63,101 nucleotides of DNA, taken from positions 1,900,624 to 1,963,724 of the forward strand of contig NZ_QFRX01000001.1 of the NCBI RefSeq assembly GCF_003143935.1. The letters are read 5' to 3'. This document shows, piece by piece, positions 37,643 through 46,998 of this stretch. Made by a program: the position numbers and the translations under genes. This DNA comes from Streptomyces sp. Act143. GTDB taxonomy: Bacteria > Actinomycetota > Actinomycetes > Streptomycetales > Streptomycetaceae. A model generated the notes under the pieces. That model had not been told where the DNA came from and searched no databases. It worked only from the letters and a program-made list of their open reading frames with translations. Each line of letters begins with the position of its first letter. The stretch's first letter is position 1.

Positions 37643-37679
37643 GGGTCCTAGGGCGTGACCACGAACCGCCCTAGGACCC
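37643..37679. terminator. Perfect 13-bp hairpin terminator after the beta-glucosidase gene
   Basis: GGGTCCTAGGGCG (37643-37655) and CGCCCTAGGACCC (37667-37679) pair perfectly around an 11-nt loop. It begins 36 nt after the glucosidase stop and ends the beta-glucoside operon. No U-tract follows. Because narK starts 69 nt further on, it could alternatively be an operator for a dimeric regulator; the stem strength favours a terminator. Confidence 0.65.
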
Positions 37680-37714
37680 CGATGACCAGGGACTTTCGCC
37701 CCCCCATCCGGCGC

Positions 37715-39073
37715 TTACGCCGCGTGCCGCTCCCGCCCCCGGTGGGCGCGGATGATCTCCGCGTACCGGTGCCCGGAGCCCTTGATCGTGCGGGTCTGGG
37801 TCCGGTAGTCGACGTGGACGAGCCCGAAGCGCTTGTCGTAGCCGTAGGCCCACTCGAAGTTGTCGAGCAGCGACCAGGCGAAGTAGCCGGCCAGCGGGGC
37901 GCCCTTGCGGGCGGCGGAGGCGCAGGCGGCGAGGTGCCGGGTGAGGTAGTCCTGCCGCTCGGGGTCGTCGACGGTGCCGTCGGGGCGTACGACGTCCGGG
38001 AAGGCAGAGCCGTTCTCGGTGACGTACAGCCTTCGCGCCCCGTACTCGTCGGTGAGGCGCAGCAGCAGGGTCTCGATGCCGCTCGCGTCGATCTCCCAGT
38101 CCATGCCGGTGCGGGGAACGCCGTCGCGGCGGACGGAACGGACGTACGGGGCCGGGCCCTTGGGGTCGTCGGCGACGGTCTGCGGGAAGTAGTAGTTCAG
38201 GCCGAGCCAGTCCAGCGGGGCGGCGATGACCTCCGAGTCGCCCGCCTTCGACGGGAGTTCGACGCCGTAGACCTCCTGCATGTCCGCCGGGAAGCCCCGG
38301 CCGTGGACCGGGTCAAGCCACCAGCGGTTGGTGTGGCCGTCCATGCGGCGGGCGGCGCGCAGGTCCTCCGGGCGGTCGGTGGCGGGGTGGATGGTGGAGA
38401 GGTTGTTGACGATGCCGATCTGGGCGCCGGGGGCCACCGCGCGGATGGCCTGGACGGCGAGGCCGTGGCCGAGGAGCAGGTGGTAGGAGGCCCGGACCGC
38501 CGCCGTGAGGTCGGTCCAGCCGGGCGCCATCGTCCCTTCCAGGTGGCCGATCCAGGCCGAGCACAGGGGTTCGTTGAGGGTGGTCCAGTGGTGCACCCGG
38601 TCGCCCAGCCGCTCGGCGACGACCGAGGCGTACGCGGCGAAGTGCTCGGCGGTCTCGCGTGCGGGCCAGCCGCCGCGGTCCTGGAGGGCCTGGGGCAGGT
38701 CCCAGTGGTAGAGGGTGACGGACGGGGTGATGCCGGCCGCCAGCAGTGCGTCGGTCAACTCGTCGTAGAAGGCGAGGCCCTTGGCGTTGACCGGGCCGTC
38801 GCCGCCGGGCACGACGCGCGGCCAGGCGATGGACAACCGGTAGGCGTTGGCGCCCAGTTGCTCCATCAGGCCGATGTCCTCACGCCAGCGGTGGTAGTGG
38901 TCGCAGGCGATGTCGCCGGTGTCGCCGTTCGCCACCTTGCCCGGGGTGTGCGAGAAGGTGTCCCAGATCGACGGCGCCCGGCCGTCCTCCGCCGCGGCTC
39001 CCTCGATCTGGTAGGCGGCTGTGGCCGTGCCCCACAGGAAGTCGTGCGGGAGTGCTGCGAGATCGATGGTCAC
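37715..39073 (-). CDS. bglA: Beta-glucosidase, glycoside hydrolase family 1
   Basis: This 452-aa GH1 enzyme is complete: [15 protein letters not shown] at the N-terminus, TLNEP with the acid/base Glu near residue 170, YVTENGSAF with the nucleophile Glu near residue 350, and [13 protein letters not shown] at the glucose-binding end. No signal peptide, so it hydrolyses imported beta-glucosides in the cytosol. It follows a sugar ABC transporter operon on the same strand (68-bp gap), so imported oligosaccharides are its likely substrates. The terminator at 37643-37679 closes the operon. Confidence 0.93.
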   Translation of the reverse strand: MTIDLAALPHDFLWGTATAAYQIEGAAAEDGRAPSIWDTFSHTPGKVANGDTGDIACDHYHRWREDIGLMEQLGANAYRLSIAWPRVVPGGDGPVNAKGLAFYDELTDALLAAGITPSVTLYHWDLPQALQDRGGWPARETAEHFAAYASVVAERLGDRVHHWTTLNEPLCSAWIGHLEGTMAPGWTDLTAAVRASYHLLLGHGLAVQAIRAVAPGAQIGIVNNLSTIHPATDRPEDLRAARRMDGHTNRWWLDPVHGRGFPADMQEVYGVELPSKAGDSEVIAAPLDWLGLNYYFPQTVADDPKGPAPYVRSVRRDGVPRTGMDWEIDASGIETLLLRLTDEYGARRLYVTENGSAFPDVVRPDGTVDDPERQDYLTRHLAACASAARKGAPLAGYFAWSLLDNFEWAYGYDKRFGLVHVDYRTQTRTIKGSGHRYAEIIRAHRGRERHAA

Positions 39074-39141
39074 GTAGGTCCTTTCAGGAGTGGTCGCTTA
39101 ACGTTCTCGGGGCTGGGGTCGGCTGACGGTCCCGGGAGTGG

Positions 39142-39996
39142 TCACTTGACGGCGCCCGCCGTCAGCCCGGCGACGAGGTAGCGCTGGAGGAGCAGGAAGC
39201 CCGCGACCACGGGCACGCTCACCACCAGCGAGGCCGCCATGATCTGGTTCCAGTACACGTCGTAGAGCGTGGAGTAGCCCTGGAGCCCGACGGCGAGGGT
39301 GCGGGTGGTGTCGTTGGTCATCACGGACGCGAACAGCACCTCGCCCCACGCCGTCATGAACGCGTAGACGGTGACGGCGACGATGCCGGGGATCGCCGCC
39401 GGCACGACCACCCGGAAAAGCGCGCCGAGCGGGCCGCAGCCGTCCACGAGCGCCGCCTCGTCCAGATCGCGCGGCACCGAGTCGAAGTACCCGATCAGCA
39501 TCCAGATGGAGAACGGCAGGGAGAAGGTGAGATACGTCAGGATCAGCCCGCCGCGCGAGCCGAACAGGGCGATGCCGGTGGCGTTGCCGATGTTGACGTA
39601 GATCAGGAACAGCGGGAGCAGGAAGAGGATGCCGGGGAACATCTGCGTCGACAGGACGGTGACCGTGAAGACGCGCTTGCCGCGGAAGTCGTAGCGGCTC
39701 ACGGCGTAGGCCGAGAAGACGGCGATCACGACCGAGCAGACGGCCGCCGCGCTCGCCACGATGAGGGAGTTCACGAAGTACCGGGCGAGCGGGACCGTCG
39801 ACCAGATGTCGATGTACGGCTGGAACGTCACCTCGCTCGGTATCCAGCGGAACGTGCCGGTGACGTCCGCGAGCGGCTTCAGCGAGCTGGAGACCATCAC
39901 GTACACCGGCAGCAGGACGAAGCCGGCCAGCAGGGTGAGGAACGCCCGCCGGGTCCACAGGAAGGACCGCGGTGGAGCCATGGGGGAACTAGGCAT
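39142..39996 (-). CDS. Sugar ABC transporter permease (MalG type)
   Basis: This 284-aa, six-TM permease has the CUT1 signature DEAALVDGCGPLGALFRVVVPA, the EAA loop that contacts the ATPase. It opens with VMVSSSLKPLADV, typical of MalG-type partners. It overlaps the MalF-type gene by 8 nt. The ATPase is not encoded here; streptomycete CUT1 importers often share the single MsiK ATPase encoded elsewhere. Confidence 0.9.
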   Translation of the reverse strand: MPSSPMAPPRSFLWTRRAFLTLLAGFVLLPVYVMVSSSLKPLADVTGTFRWIPSEVTFQPYIDIWSTVPLARYFVNSLIVASAAAVCSVVIAVFSAYAVSRYDFRGKRVFTVTVLSTQMFPGILFLLPLFLIYVNIGNATGIALFGSRGGLILTYLTFSLPFSIWMLIGYFDSVPRDLDEAALVDGCGPLGALFRVVVPAAIPGIVAVTVYAFMTAWGEVLFASVMTNDTTRTLAVGLQGYSTLYDVYWNQIMAASLVVSVPVVAGFLLLQRYLVAGLTAGAVK

Positions 39997-40981
39997 GCGA
40001 GGCCCTCCGTCCGCGTGAGGTGAGGGCGAGGTAGACGCCCGTCACGAGCAGCAGGAACAGCAGCAGAAGTACGGACATCGCGGAGCCGGTGCCGAAGTTC
40101 CAGGTGACGAAGGAGGCTTGGTAGATGTGGACCGAGATGAGGTCCGCGGCCTCCGGCGCCGACTTGCCGAACAGGACGTACGGCGTGTTGAAGTCGTTGA
40201 ACGTCCACAGGAACAGCACCAGGATCAGCACCTGGTTGACGGCGCCCAGGGACGGCAAGGTGATGCGGCGGATCTGCTGCCACATTCCGGCACCGTCGAG
40301 GGCCGCCGCCTCGTACAGCTCCTTCGGGATGTTCTGGAGTCCGGCCATCACGATGAGGAAGGCGAACGGCCAGCCCTTCCACACGGACACGACGAGCAGG
40401 GCGATGAAGCTGTTGTCGCCGATGAGCCAGAAGGACGGCTTGTCGGTGAGGCCGAGCTGGTCGTGCAGGACGTGGTTCACCAGGCCGTTGTCGTGCTGGA
40501 ACATGAACACCCAGGTGATGACGGCCGCGTAGACGGGCAGTGCGTACGGCACCAGGAACAGCGCGCGCAGCAGGCCCCGGCCGCGGAAGGCGTCCTGCAT
40601 GCAGATCGCGGCGGTCGTGCCGATCAGCCAGCACAGGCCGACGGAGGCGAGTGTGAAGCCGACCGTGACGAAGAAGGAGTGCAGCAGGGCCTCGCCCACG
40701 GGGGCGTCGAAGTCCACCGACATGCGGAAGTTGTCGAGTCCGGCCCAGGGGGCGGCGCCCCAGTCGCGGATGTAGAACTGGGTGAGTTCCTTGAAGCTCA
40801 TCACGATGCCGATGACCATCGGCACCAGGTGGACGAGCAGTTCGAGGATCAGGGCGGGCAGCAGGAGCAGATAGGGCAGTCCGATGCGGCGCATGCGGCC
40901 GGGGCCGCGGCGGCGCGGTCCACGCGCCGCCTGCTCGCCCGACTTCCCTTTGCGCACCGGGAGTTCGACGGTACTGGTCAT
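39989..40981 (-). CDS. Sugar ABC transporter permease (MalF type)
   Basis: This 330-aa permease has an N-terminal basic cytosolic stretch, then six TM segments and the EAA loop YEAAALDGAGMWQQIRRITL near residue 235. LVHLVPMVIGIVMSFKEL is the first TM. It is the second gene of the operon, directly after the binding lipoprotein. ATG 40981 was chosen; a GTG at 40990 overlapping the lipoprotein stop is a possible alternative giving three more residues. Together with the MalG-type protein it forms the membrane channel. Confidence 0.9.
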   Translation of the reverse strand: MTSTVELPVRKGKSGEQAARGPRRRGPGRMRRIGLPYLLLLPALILELLVHLVPMVIGIVMSFKELTQFYIRDWGAAPWAGLDNFRMSVDFDAPVGEALLHSFFVTVGFTLASVGLCWLIGTTAAICMQDAFRGRGLLRALFLVPYALPVYAAVITWVFMFQHDNGLVNHVLHDQLGLTDKPSFWLIGDNSFIALLVVSVWKGWPFAFLIVMAGLQNIPKELYEAAALDGAGMWQQIRRITLPSLGAVNQVLILVLFLWTFNDFNTPYVLFGKSAPEAADLISVHIYQASFVTWNFGTGSAMSVLLLLFLLLVTGVYLALTSRGRRASHA

Positions 40982-40986
40982 CCGGG

Positions 40987-42303
40987 TCACGCCGCCGGCA
41001 TCTGCGCCTGGGCCTTCTCCAGGGCCGCCTTCACCGACTCGGTGGTCACCGCGCGACCGGCGGCAGCGTCGGCGAACAGGCCCTTGATGGCCGTGCCGAC
41101 CGCGGTCTCGAACTGCGACTCGTCGGCGACCTGCGGAGCCGCGACCGCGCTGGTGGCGAGGGTGTTCTTCAGGACGCCGTTGGCGGGGGTGTTGAAGGCC
41201 GCGTCCGCCTGGGCGCCCTTGACCGGCGGGATGGAGCTGTAGGCGGTGTTGAGGATCTTCTGTTCGGCGTCGCTCGTCATGAACTTCACGAACTTCTTCG
41301 CGCCGTCGACGTTGTCGGAGTTCTTGAAGACGGCCAGGTTGATGCCCATCACCATCGAGTTGACGCCGGTGCCGGTGCCGGGGGAGCCGGACTGCACGGG
41401 CACCGGGGCGATGCCGAAGGAGTCCTCGCTCATGCCCTGGGACTTGAGGTTCGCCGACGCCGACTGCCACAGCAGCATGGCGGTCTTGCCCTTGGCGAAG
41501 TCGCTCACCGACTGGTTCTGCGCGTACTCGGCGTTGCCCGGCGCGATGACCTTGTCCTTGGCCATCAGGTCGACGAACTCCTTGACGCCGGCCACCGCCC
41601 CGTCGTTGGTGAAGTCGGGCTTGCCGTCGGCGGTGAAGAAGTCGCCGCCGTGCTGCTTGGCGAAGACGACCGCGTGGTGGATGTTCTCCGACGGGTTCGC
41701 GCCCTCCACGCCGAGCGCCCACTTGCCGCCCTTGGACAGCTTCTTGCCGTCCTCGACGAACTCGGCCCAGGTGGTGGGCGGTTGGGCGATGCCCGCGTCG
41801 GCGAACATCTTCTTGTTGTAGTAGAGGGCGTATGCCATCGAGTACAGCGGCACCGCGGCCGGGTCCTTGCCCGTCGCGCCGGTGGAGCCGAGGGCGGAGT
41901 CGACGAACCGGTCCTTGCCGCCGATGGCCTGGAAGTTCTTCGCGTCCCACGGCAGCAGTGCGCCGGTCGCCTGGAGGGAGGCGCTCCAGGTGTTGCCGAT
42001 GTTCAGGACGTCGGGGCCCTGGCCCGAGGTCGTCGCCGTGAGGATGCGGTTGAGCAGGTCCGACCAGGGCACGACCTCCAGCTTCACCTCGATGCCGGTC
42101 TGCTTCTTGAACTTGTCGAGTTCCGGCTGGAGGACCTTCTTGTCGACCTCGACGCTCGCCCCCTGGTTGGAGGCCCAGTAGGTGAGCGTCTTGGGCGAGT
42201 CGTTGGACCCGCCCTCGGTCGACGAACCGCCTCCGCAGGCCGATGCGGCCAGGGCGAGAGACAAGGTGACGGCGCCTACGGCCGCGGCTCGGATGCTGCG
42301 CAT
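40987..42303 (-). CDS. Sugar-binding lipoprotein of the ABC importer
   Basis: This 438-aa extracellular binding protein has a lipoprotein signal with lipobox ALAASAC (Cys23). It carries the SBP_bac_1 pattern LTYWASNQG, GQGPDVLNIGNTWSASLQ and VPLYSMAYALYYNKKMFADA. ATG 42303 is preferred because it gives a clean signal peptide, although AGGAG is only 2 nt upstream; the frame start at 42336 has no Shine-Dalgarno. Next to GH1 and a secreted GH55-like protein, a beta-glucan oligosaccharide such as laminaribiose is a likely ligand. Confidence 0.9.
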   Translation of the reverse strand: MRSIRAAAVGAVTLSLALAASACGGGSSTEGGSNDSPKTLTYWASNQGASVEVDKKVLQPELDKFKKQTGIEVKLEVVPWSDLLNRILTATTSGQGPDVLNIGNTWSASLQATGALLPWDAKNFQAIGGKDRFVDSALGSTGATGKDPAAVPLYSMAYALYYNKKMFADAGIAQPPTTWAEFVEDGKKLSKGGKWALGVEGANPSENIHHAVVFAKQHGGDFFTADGKPDFTNDGAVAGVKEFVDLMAKDKVIAPGNAEYAQNQSVSDFAKGKTAMLLWQSASANLKSQGMSEDSFGIAPVPVQSGSPGTGTGVNSMVMGINLAVFKNSDNVDGAKKFVKFMTSDAEQKILNTAYSSIPPVKGAQADAAFNTPANGVLKNTLATSAVAAPQVADESQFETAVGTAIKGLFADAAAGRAVTTESVKAALEKAQAQMPAA

Positions 42304-42386
42304 GGCTCCTGGTGTCCCTTCAGGGAATGCACTCACGGCTTAATTTAGGACGTGAGTTAAACGCCACGCGTTCGGCGCGTCAAGGG

Positions 42387-42407
42387 GTTGAACAGCACTT
42401 GTTGAAC
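42387..42407. promoter_or_regulatory. Direct repeat in the divergent sugar promoter
   Basis: GTTGAAC occurs at 42387-42393 and again at 42401-42407, a 14-bp period. It lies in the 223-bp gap between the binding lipoprotein and the secreted protein, in an AT-richer patch. It could be a binding site for an activator or the spacing element of a promoter; nothing more can be said. Confidence 0.3.
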
Positions 42408-42458
42408 TCGGCGACACCCCTTGACGTCCGCGTTTGAACACTGAAGCATCCCTCGGCG

Positions 42459-42472
42459 AGAGAGCGCTCCCA
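42459..42472. promoter_or_regulatory. CebR-like LacI-family operator
   Basis: The plus strand reads AGAGAGCGCTCCCA; its reverse complement TGGGAGCGCTCTCT matches 12 of 14 positions of the known CebR operator TGGGAGCGCTCCCA. CebR represses cellobiose, cellulase and related beta-glucoside genes in Streptomyces. The site is 55 nt before the GH55-like start, in the divergent promoter with the sugar ABC operon, so it may control both. Confidence 0.65.
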
Positions 42473-42526
42473 ACCCTTTGGCCGTTCACTTCCTGAACAA
42501 GGACTTCCTGCACAAGGAGCCGCCCA

Positions 42527-44272
42527 ATGAGCCCGTCCCCGCTCAGCCGCAGAACCGTCCTCGGCGCCGCGGTCCCCACCGCCCTCGCCCTGTCCGCGAC
42601 CCCGTCCTGGGGCCGCCCGAACGCCCTCCCCGGAGGCGGCGACCTCGGCCCGAACGTGCTGGTCCTCGACCCGAGCACCCCCGACATCCAGGCCAAGCTG
42701 GACGCGGTCTTCGCCCAGCAGGAGTCGGCCCAGTTCGGCACCGGCCGTTACGCCCTGCTGTTCAAGCCCGGCACCTATCACGGCCTCAACGCCCAACTCG
42801 GCTTCTACACCTCGATCGCGGGCCTCGGTCTCTCCCCCGACGACACCACCATCAACGGGGACGTGACGGTCGACGCGGGCTGGTTCGGCGGCAACGCCAC
42901 GCAGAACTTCTGGCGTTCGGCGGAGAACCTGGCACTGGTCCCGGCGAACGGCACCAACCGCTGGGCGGTCGCCCAGGCCGCCCCGTTCCGCCGGATGCAC
43001 GTCCGCGGCGGCCTCGACCTCGCTCCCTCCGGCTACGGCTGGGCCAGCGGCGGCTACATCGCCGACAGCCGCATCGACGGCCAGATCGGCCCCTACTCCC
43101 AGCAGCAGTGGTACACGAGGGACAGCGCCATCGGCAGCTGGCTCAACGGCGTCTGGAACATGGTGTTCTCGGGCGTCGAGGGCGCCCCGGCACAGAGCTT
43201 CCCGAACCCGCCGTACACCACCCTCGACACCACCCCCGTCTCCCGCGAGAAGCCCTTCCTGTTCGTCAGCGGCAGCGAGTACCGCGTCTTCCTGCCGTCC
43301 CTGCGCACCCACGCACGCGGAGTGACCTGGGGCAACGGCACTCCACGCGGGACCTCGCTCCCCCTGTCGCGGTTCTACGTCGCCAAGCCGGGCGTCACCG
43401 CGGCGACACTGAACCAGGCCCTCGCCCAGGGACTGCACCTGCTGCTGACGCCGGGCATCTACCACCTCGACCGGCCGGTCCAGGTGAACCGCGCCAACAC
43501 CGTGGTGCTGGGCCTGGGTTACGCCACCCTCGTACCGGACAACGGCGTGACCGCCCTGAAGGTCGCCGACGTCGACGGGGTCCGGCTGGCCGGCTTCCTG
43601 ATCGACGCCGGGCCGGTCAACTCGGCGACCCTGCTGGAGGTCGGCCCGCGCGGCGCGTGGCGGGACCACTCCGCCAACCCCACCACCGTGCAGGACGTGT
43701 TCGTCCGCATCGGCGGCGCGGGCGCGGGCAAGGCCACGACCTCCATGGTCGTCAACAACCGGCACACCATCGTCGACCACACCTGGGTCTGGCGCGCCGA
43801 CCACGGCGAGGGCGTCGGCTGGGAGACCAACCGGGCGGACTACGGCGTGGTCGTCAACGGCTCCGACGTCCTCGCCACCGGCCTGTTCGTGGAGCACTTC
43901 AACAAGTACGACGTCCAGTGGTTCGGCGAGCGGGGCCGCACGATCTTCTTCCAGAACGAGAAGGCCTACGACGCCCCGAACCAGGCCGCGATCCAGAACG
44001 GCCCGGTCAAGGGGTACGCGGCCTACCGGGTCGGCGACGCGGTGACCGCGCACGAGGGCTGGGGTCTGGGCAGTTACTGCTACTACAACGTCGACCCCAC
44101 GATCGTGCAGCACCACGGCTTCGCCGCCCCGGACCGGCCGGGGGTGCGCTTCCACGACCTGCTGGTGGTCTCACTCGGGGGCAACGGCCAGTACGAGCAC
44201 GTCATCAACGAGACCGGGGCGCCCACGTCGGGGCCGTCGACGGTGCCGTCCACGGTGGTGTCGTACCCGTGA
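42527..44272 (+). CDS. Secreted parallel beta-helix protein, GH55-like (putative exo-beta-1,3-glucanase)
   Basis: This 581-aa protein has a Tat signal (SRRTVLGAAVPTALALSA). The body is repetitive beta-helix in two halves: YALLFKPGTYHGLNAQLGFY to about residue 260, then LLLTPGIYHLDRPVQVNR to the end. This double-helix layout, the WFGERGRTIFFQNEKAYD segment and the length agree with GH55 exo-beta-1,3-glucanases; databases may label relatives adenylyl cyclase or discoidin-domain protein. It is divergent from a sugar importer and GH1 gene and has a CebR-like site. A role in laminarin or fungal beta-glucan digestion is therefore plausible. ATG 42527 follows AAGGAGC. Confidence 0.75.
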   Translation: MSPSPLSRRTVLGAAVPTALALSATPSWGRPNALPGGGDLGPNVLVLDPSTPDIQAKLDAVFAQQESAQFGTGRYALLFKPGTYHGLNAQLGFYTSIAGLGLSPDDTTINGDVTVDAGWFGGNATQNFWRSAENLALVPANGTNRWAVAQAAPFRRMHVRGGLDLAPSGYGWASGGYIADSRIDGQIGPYSQQQWYTRDSAIGSWLNGVWNMVFSGVEGAPAQSFPNPPYTTLDTTPVSREKPFLFVSGSEYRVFLPSLRTHARGVTWGNGTPRGTSLPLSRFYVAKPGVTAATLNQALAQGLHLLLTPGIYHLDRPVQVNRANTVVLGLGYATLVPDNGVTALKVADVDGVRLAGFLIDAGPVNSATLLEVGPRGAWRDHSANPTTVQDVFVRIGGAGAGKATTSMVVNNRHTIVDHTWVWRADHGEGVGWETNRADYGVVVNGSDVLATGLFVEHFNKYDVQWFGERGRTIFFQNEKAYDAPNQAAIQNGPVKGYAAYRVGDAVTAHEGWGLGSYCYYNVDPTIVQHHGFAAPDRPGVRFHDLLVVSLGGNGQYEHVINETGAPTSGPSTVPSTVVSYP

Positions 44273-44318
44273 ACCCGGGGGCGGCCCCGCCCGACCACGG
44301 GAGGGGCCGCCGTCCCGG

Positions 44319-46364
44319 TCACCGGACCGGTGTGACGGCCGGAGCCGGCGCATGGCCGGTGGGCCGGGCCGTGAACGTGCCGCGGCCCTGCGTCCGGCTG
44401 CGCAACCGGGTTGCGTAGCCGAAGAGTTCGGCGAGCGGCACGGTGGCCGTGACGACCGCCGAACCAGCACGCGCGGCCGAGCCGGTGACCCGGCCGCGCC
44501 GGGCCGCCAGGTCACCGAGCACGCCGCCGACGGCGGCGTCCGGCACGGTGACCGTGACCTCGGCGACCGGTTCCAGCAGCACCATGGCGCAGGCGCGCAG
44601 GGCGTCCCGGAGGCCGAGGCGGCCCGCCGTACGGAAGGCCGTGTCGGAGGAGTCCTTCACATGGGTCGAGCCGTCGGTGAGGGTGACGCGCAGCCCGGTG
44701 ACGCGGTGACCGCCGAGCGGTCCCTCGGCCAGGGCGTCCCGGCAGCCGGCCTCGACCGCCCGGACGTACTCCTGCGGCACCCGTCCGCCGACGACGGTCG
44801 AGCGGAACACGAACCCGGCGTCGCCGTCCAGCGGCTCCACGTCGAGGACGACATGGGCGAACTGCCCCGCCCCGCCGTCCTGTTTGACGTGCCGGTACAC
44901 GAACCCGGACACCCCGCGACCGACGGTCTCCCGGTGGGCCACCCGCGGCCGCCCGGCGTTGACGTCCAGCCCCTGATCGCGTCGCACCTTCTCCAGCGCG
45001 ACCTCCAGGTGCAGCTCGCCCATGCCGGACAGCACCGTCTGGCCGGTCTCCGGGTCGGTGCGGACGACCAGCGAGGGGTCCTCCTCCGCGAGCCGGGCGA
45101 GGGCCTGGGCCAGCCGGTCGGTGTCGGTGGAGCGCACGGCCTCGACCGCCACGGTCACCACCGGTTCGGCGACGCTCGGCGGTTCGAGGACGAGCGGGGC
45201 GTCCGGCGCGCACAGGGTCGACCCGGCACGGGCCGCCTTCAGCCCGACGACCGCCACGATGTCCCCGGCGACCGCCCGCTCCAGCCGGTCGTGCCGGTCG
45301 GCCCGGACCCGCAGGATGCGTCCGATGCGCTCGGTGCGCCGTACGCCCGAGTCCCACACGGCGTCTCCCTTCTCGATCGTCCCGGAGTACACCCGGAGGT
45401 AGGTCAGCCGCCCTGTGGGGGTGGCGTTCACCTTGAACACCAGCCCCGCGAACGGTGCCGCCGGGTCGGCGGGCCGCTCCTGCCCCTCGCTCTCGCCGGT
45501 GCCGCGCACCGCGGGTACGTCGAGCGGGGACGGCAGATACGCCACGAGTGCGTCGAGCAGCGGTTCGACACCGCGGTTGCGGTAGGCGGAGCCGCACAGC
45601 ACGACGACGCCCTCGCCGGAGTGCGTGAGGTCCCGCAGCGCCTCGCCGAGCGTGCCCGCGTCGAGTGCCGCGCGGGCGCAGAACTCCTCCAGCGCCCCCG
45701 GATGCAGTTCGGCCACCGCCTCCTCCAGCACCCGGCGCCGCCGCGCAGCCTCACCGGCCAGCTCCTCCGGGATCTCCCCTACGACCATGTCGCCGCCGTC
45801 GCCCCAGGTCAGAGCGCGCATCCGGACCAGGTCGACGACCCCGTGGAAGGCGTCCTCGGCCCCGATGGGCAGCTGCACGACCAGGGGTGCCGGGTGCAGT
45901 CGCTCCCGGATGGCGGCCACGGCGGCGTCGAGGTCGGCGCCCGCGCGGTCCATCTTGTTGACGAAGGCGATCCTCGGCACGCCGTACCGGTCGGCCTGCC
46001 GCCAGACGGACTCGCTCTGCGGCTCCACGCCCGCGACGGCGTCGAACACCGCGACCGCGCCGTCCAGGACGCGCAGCGAGCGCTCCACCTCGTCGGCGAA
46101 GTCGACGTGTCCCGGGGTGTCGATCAGGTTGATCCGATGGCCGTCCCAGGCGCAGCTGATCGCCGCCGCGAAGATGGTGATCCCGCGGTCGCGTTCCTGC
46201 GGGTCGAAGTCGGTGACGGTCGTACCGTCGTGGACCTCGCCGCGCCGGTGCGTGGTGCCGGTGGCGTACAGGATCCGCTCGGTGACGGTGGTCTTGCCGG
46301 CGTCGACGTGGGCGAGGATGCCCAGGTTGCGGACGGTGGTGAGGGGGTTGATGCGAGTGCGCAC
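44319..46364 (-). CDS. fusA2: Elongation factor G paralog
   Basis: This 681-aa translational GTPase has G1 [16 protein letters not shown]2 RGITI, G3 [12 protein letters not shown] and G4 NKMDRAG. Domains II-V follow ([54 protein letters not shown]). It is shorter than housekeeping EF-G (about 700 aa) and is not next to rpsL/rpsG or tuf. So it is the second EF-G copy found in streptomycetes. Roles proposed for such copies include stress translation and resistance; none can be shown here. It starts at GTG 46362-46364. The 46-bp gap to the beta-helix gene is convergent. Confidence 0.87.
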   Translation of the reverse strand: MRTRINPLTTVRNLGILAHVDAGKTTVTERILYATGTTHRRGEVHDGTTVTDFDPQERDRGITIFAAAISCAWDGHRINLIDTPGHVDFADEVERSLRVLDGAVAVFDAVAGVEPQSESVWRQADRYGVPRIAFVNKMDRAGADLDAAVAAIRERLHPAPLVVQLPIGAEDAFHGVVDLVRMRALTWGDGGDMVVGEIPEELAGEAARRRRVLEEAVAELHPGALEEFCARAALDAGTLGEALRDLTHSGEGVVVLCGSAYRNRGVEPLLDALVAYLPSPLDVPAVRGTGESEGQERPADPAAPFAGLVFKVNATPTGRLTYLRVYSGTIEKGDAVWDSGVRRTERIGRILRVRADRHDRLERAVAGDIVAVVGLKAARAGSTLCAPDAPLVLEPPSVAEPVVTVAVEAVRSTDTDRLAQALARLAEEDPSLVVRTDPETGQTVLSGMGELHLEVALEKVRRDQGLDVNAGRPRVAHRETVGRGVSGFVYRHVKQDGGAGQFAHVVLDVEPLDGDAGFVFRSTVVGGRVPQEYVRAVEAGCRDALAEGPLGGHRVTGLRVTLTDGSTHVKDSSDTAFRTAGRLGLRDALRACAMVLLEPVAEVTVTVPDAAVGGVLGDLAARRGRVTGSAARAGSAVVTATVPLAELFGYATRLRSRTQGRGTFTARPTGHAPAPAVTPVR

Positions 46365-46753
46365 GGCCCAGGGCCTTTCGAGGTGTTCCGTGAAAAGGGC
46401 AGCGCGATTCCCGTACGGAATACGGCACTTGACGTTGCGTCAGGCGTCGATCGGCACGGGCATCCGGTACCGGCCGCGCAGCGGGCACCGGACGCCAGGG
46501 GACACGAGGATCACCTCGTAGCGCGCACGGGAAGCGACGGCGGCGGTACGGTCACACACGGCCGGGCTCCCCTCGTTCGTCACGGATCTCGTCGTACGGC
46601 ACGCCGCTGTTTCCCGGCGGCGTGCGGTGCGTGGCGAGTGTAGGGAAGCGGCCGGCGGCGGGGCATGTGATTTTCCGTGACCGCGGTGGCACCGCGTGAC
46701 GGACGACCGGCCCCCGGAAAAGCAGAAGACCCCTGAAGATCAGGGGTCTCAGC
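46365..46753. other. Intergenic region upstream of the EF-G paralog
   Basis: These 389 bp contain no supported gene. The right end (46727-46749) is the tRNA terminator. TTGACGttgCGTCAG-like inverted sequence near 46429-46443 could be a promoter or operator for the EF-G gene. The rest shows nothing recognisable. Confidence 0.4.
46727..46749 (-). terminator. Intrinsic terminator of tRNA-Leu
   Basis: AGACCCCTG (46727-46735) pairs perfectly with CAGGGGTCT (46741-46749) across a 5-nt loop. On the minus strand it is followed by a T-rich run (TCTGCTTTTCC). It starts 5 nt beyond the tRNA CCA end. Confidence 0.85.
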
Positions 46754-46841
46754 TGGTGTCCGAGGGGGGACTTGAACCCCCACGCCCGATAAAGGGCACT
46801 AGCACCTCAAGCTAGCGCGTCTGCCATTCCGCCACCCGGAC
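46754..46841 (-). tRNA. tRNA-Leu (anticodon GAG)
   Basis: Read on the minus strand, GTCCGGG (5') pairs with CTCGGAC (3') to form the acceptor stem, followed by A-CCA encoded in the gene. The anticodon arm CTAGC-TTGAGGT-GCTAG gives anticodon GAG, reading CUC/CUU Leu codons. The extra arm TGCCCTTTATCGGGCG makes it class II, as expected for leucine, and GGTTCAAGTCC is the T loop. No repeat of its 3' end was seen nearby, so there is no sign of use as an integration site. Confidence 0.95.
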
Positions 46842-46888
46842 CAGGTGTCTGCCGCCCGGCCGGGGCGTTCCCCGCGGCGACATGGACA

Positions 46889-46918
46889 ACAATACCAAGC
46901 TTTCGGAGTGCCTTTCAC
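46889..46918 (-). promoter_or_regulatory. Candidate promoter of tRNA-Leu
   Basis: On the minus strand GTGAAA (46913-46918) and TATTGT (46889-46894) are separated by 18 bp. The predicted start is about 40 nt before the mature tRNA. It is the only AT-rich spot in the region between the tRNA and the GntR gene. Confidence 0.4.
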
Positions 46919-46998
46919 CTGCATATCCGCAGGCCGGGCGGTCGCCCTGGCAGGGCGGCCCGAGGGGGCCGGAAGCGGGACCGTGCGTGAGCGGGGCG

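Noticed and set aside
37643..37679. Hairpin before narK read as a riboswitch or nitrate-responsive operator
   Set aside because: Its position right after the glucosidase stop and its very stable stem fit a terminator better; there is no aptamer-like structure.
46754..46841. tRNA-Leu as an integration (att) site
   Set aside because: No integrase gene, no duplicated tRNA 3' end and no change in gene style on either side.
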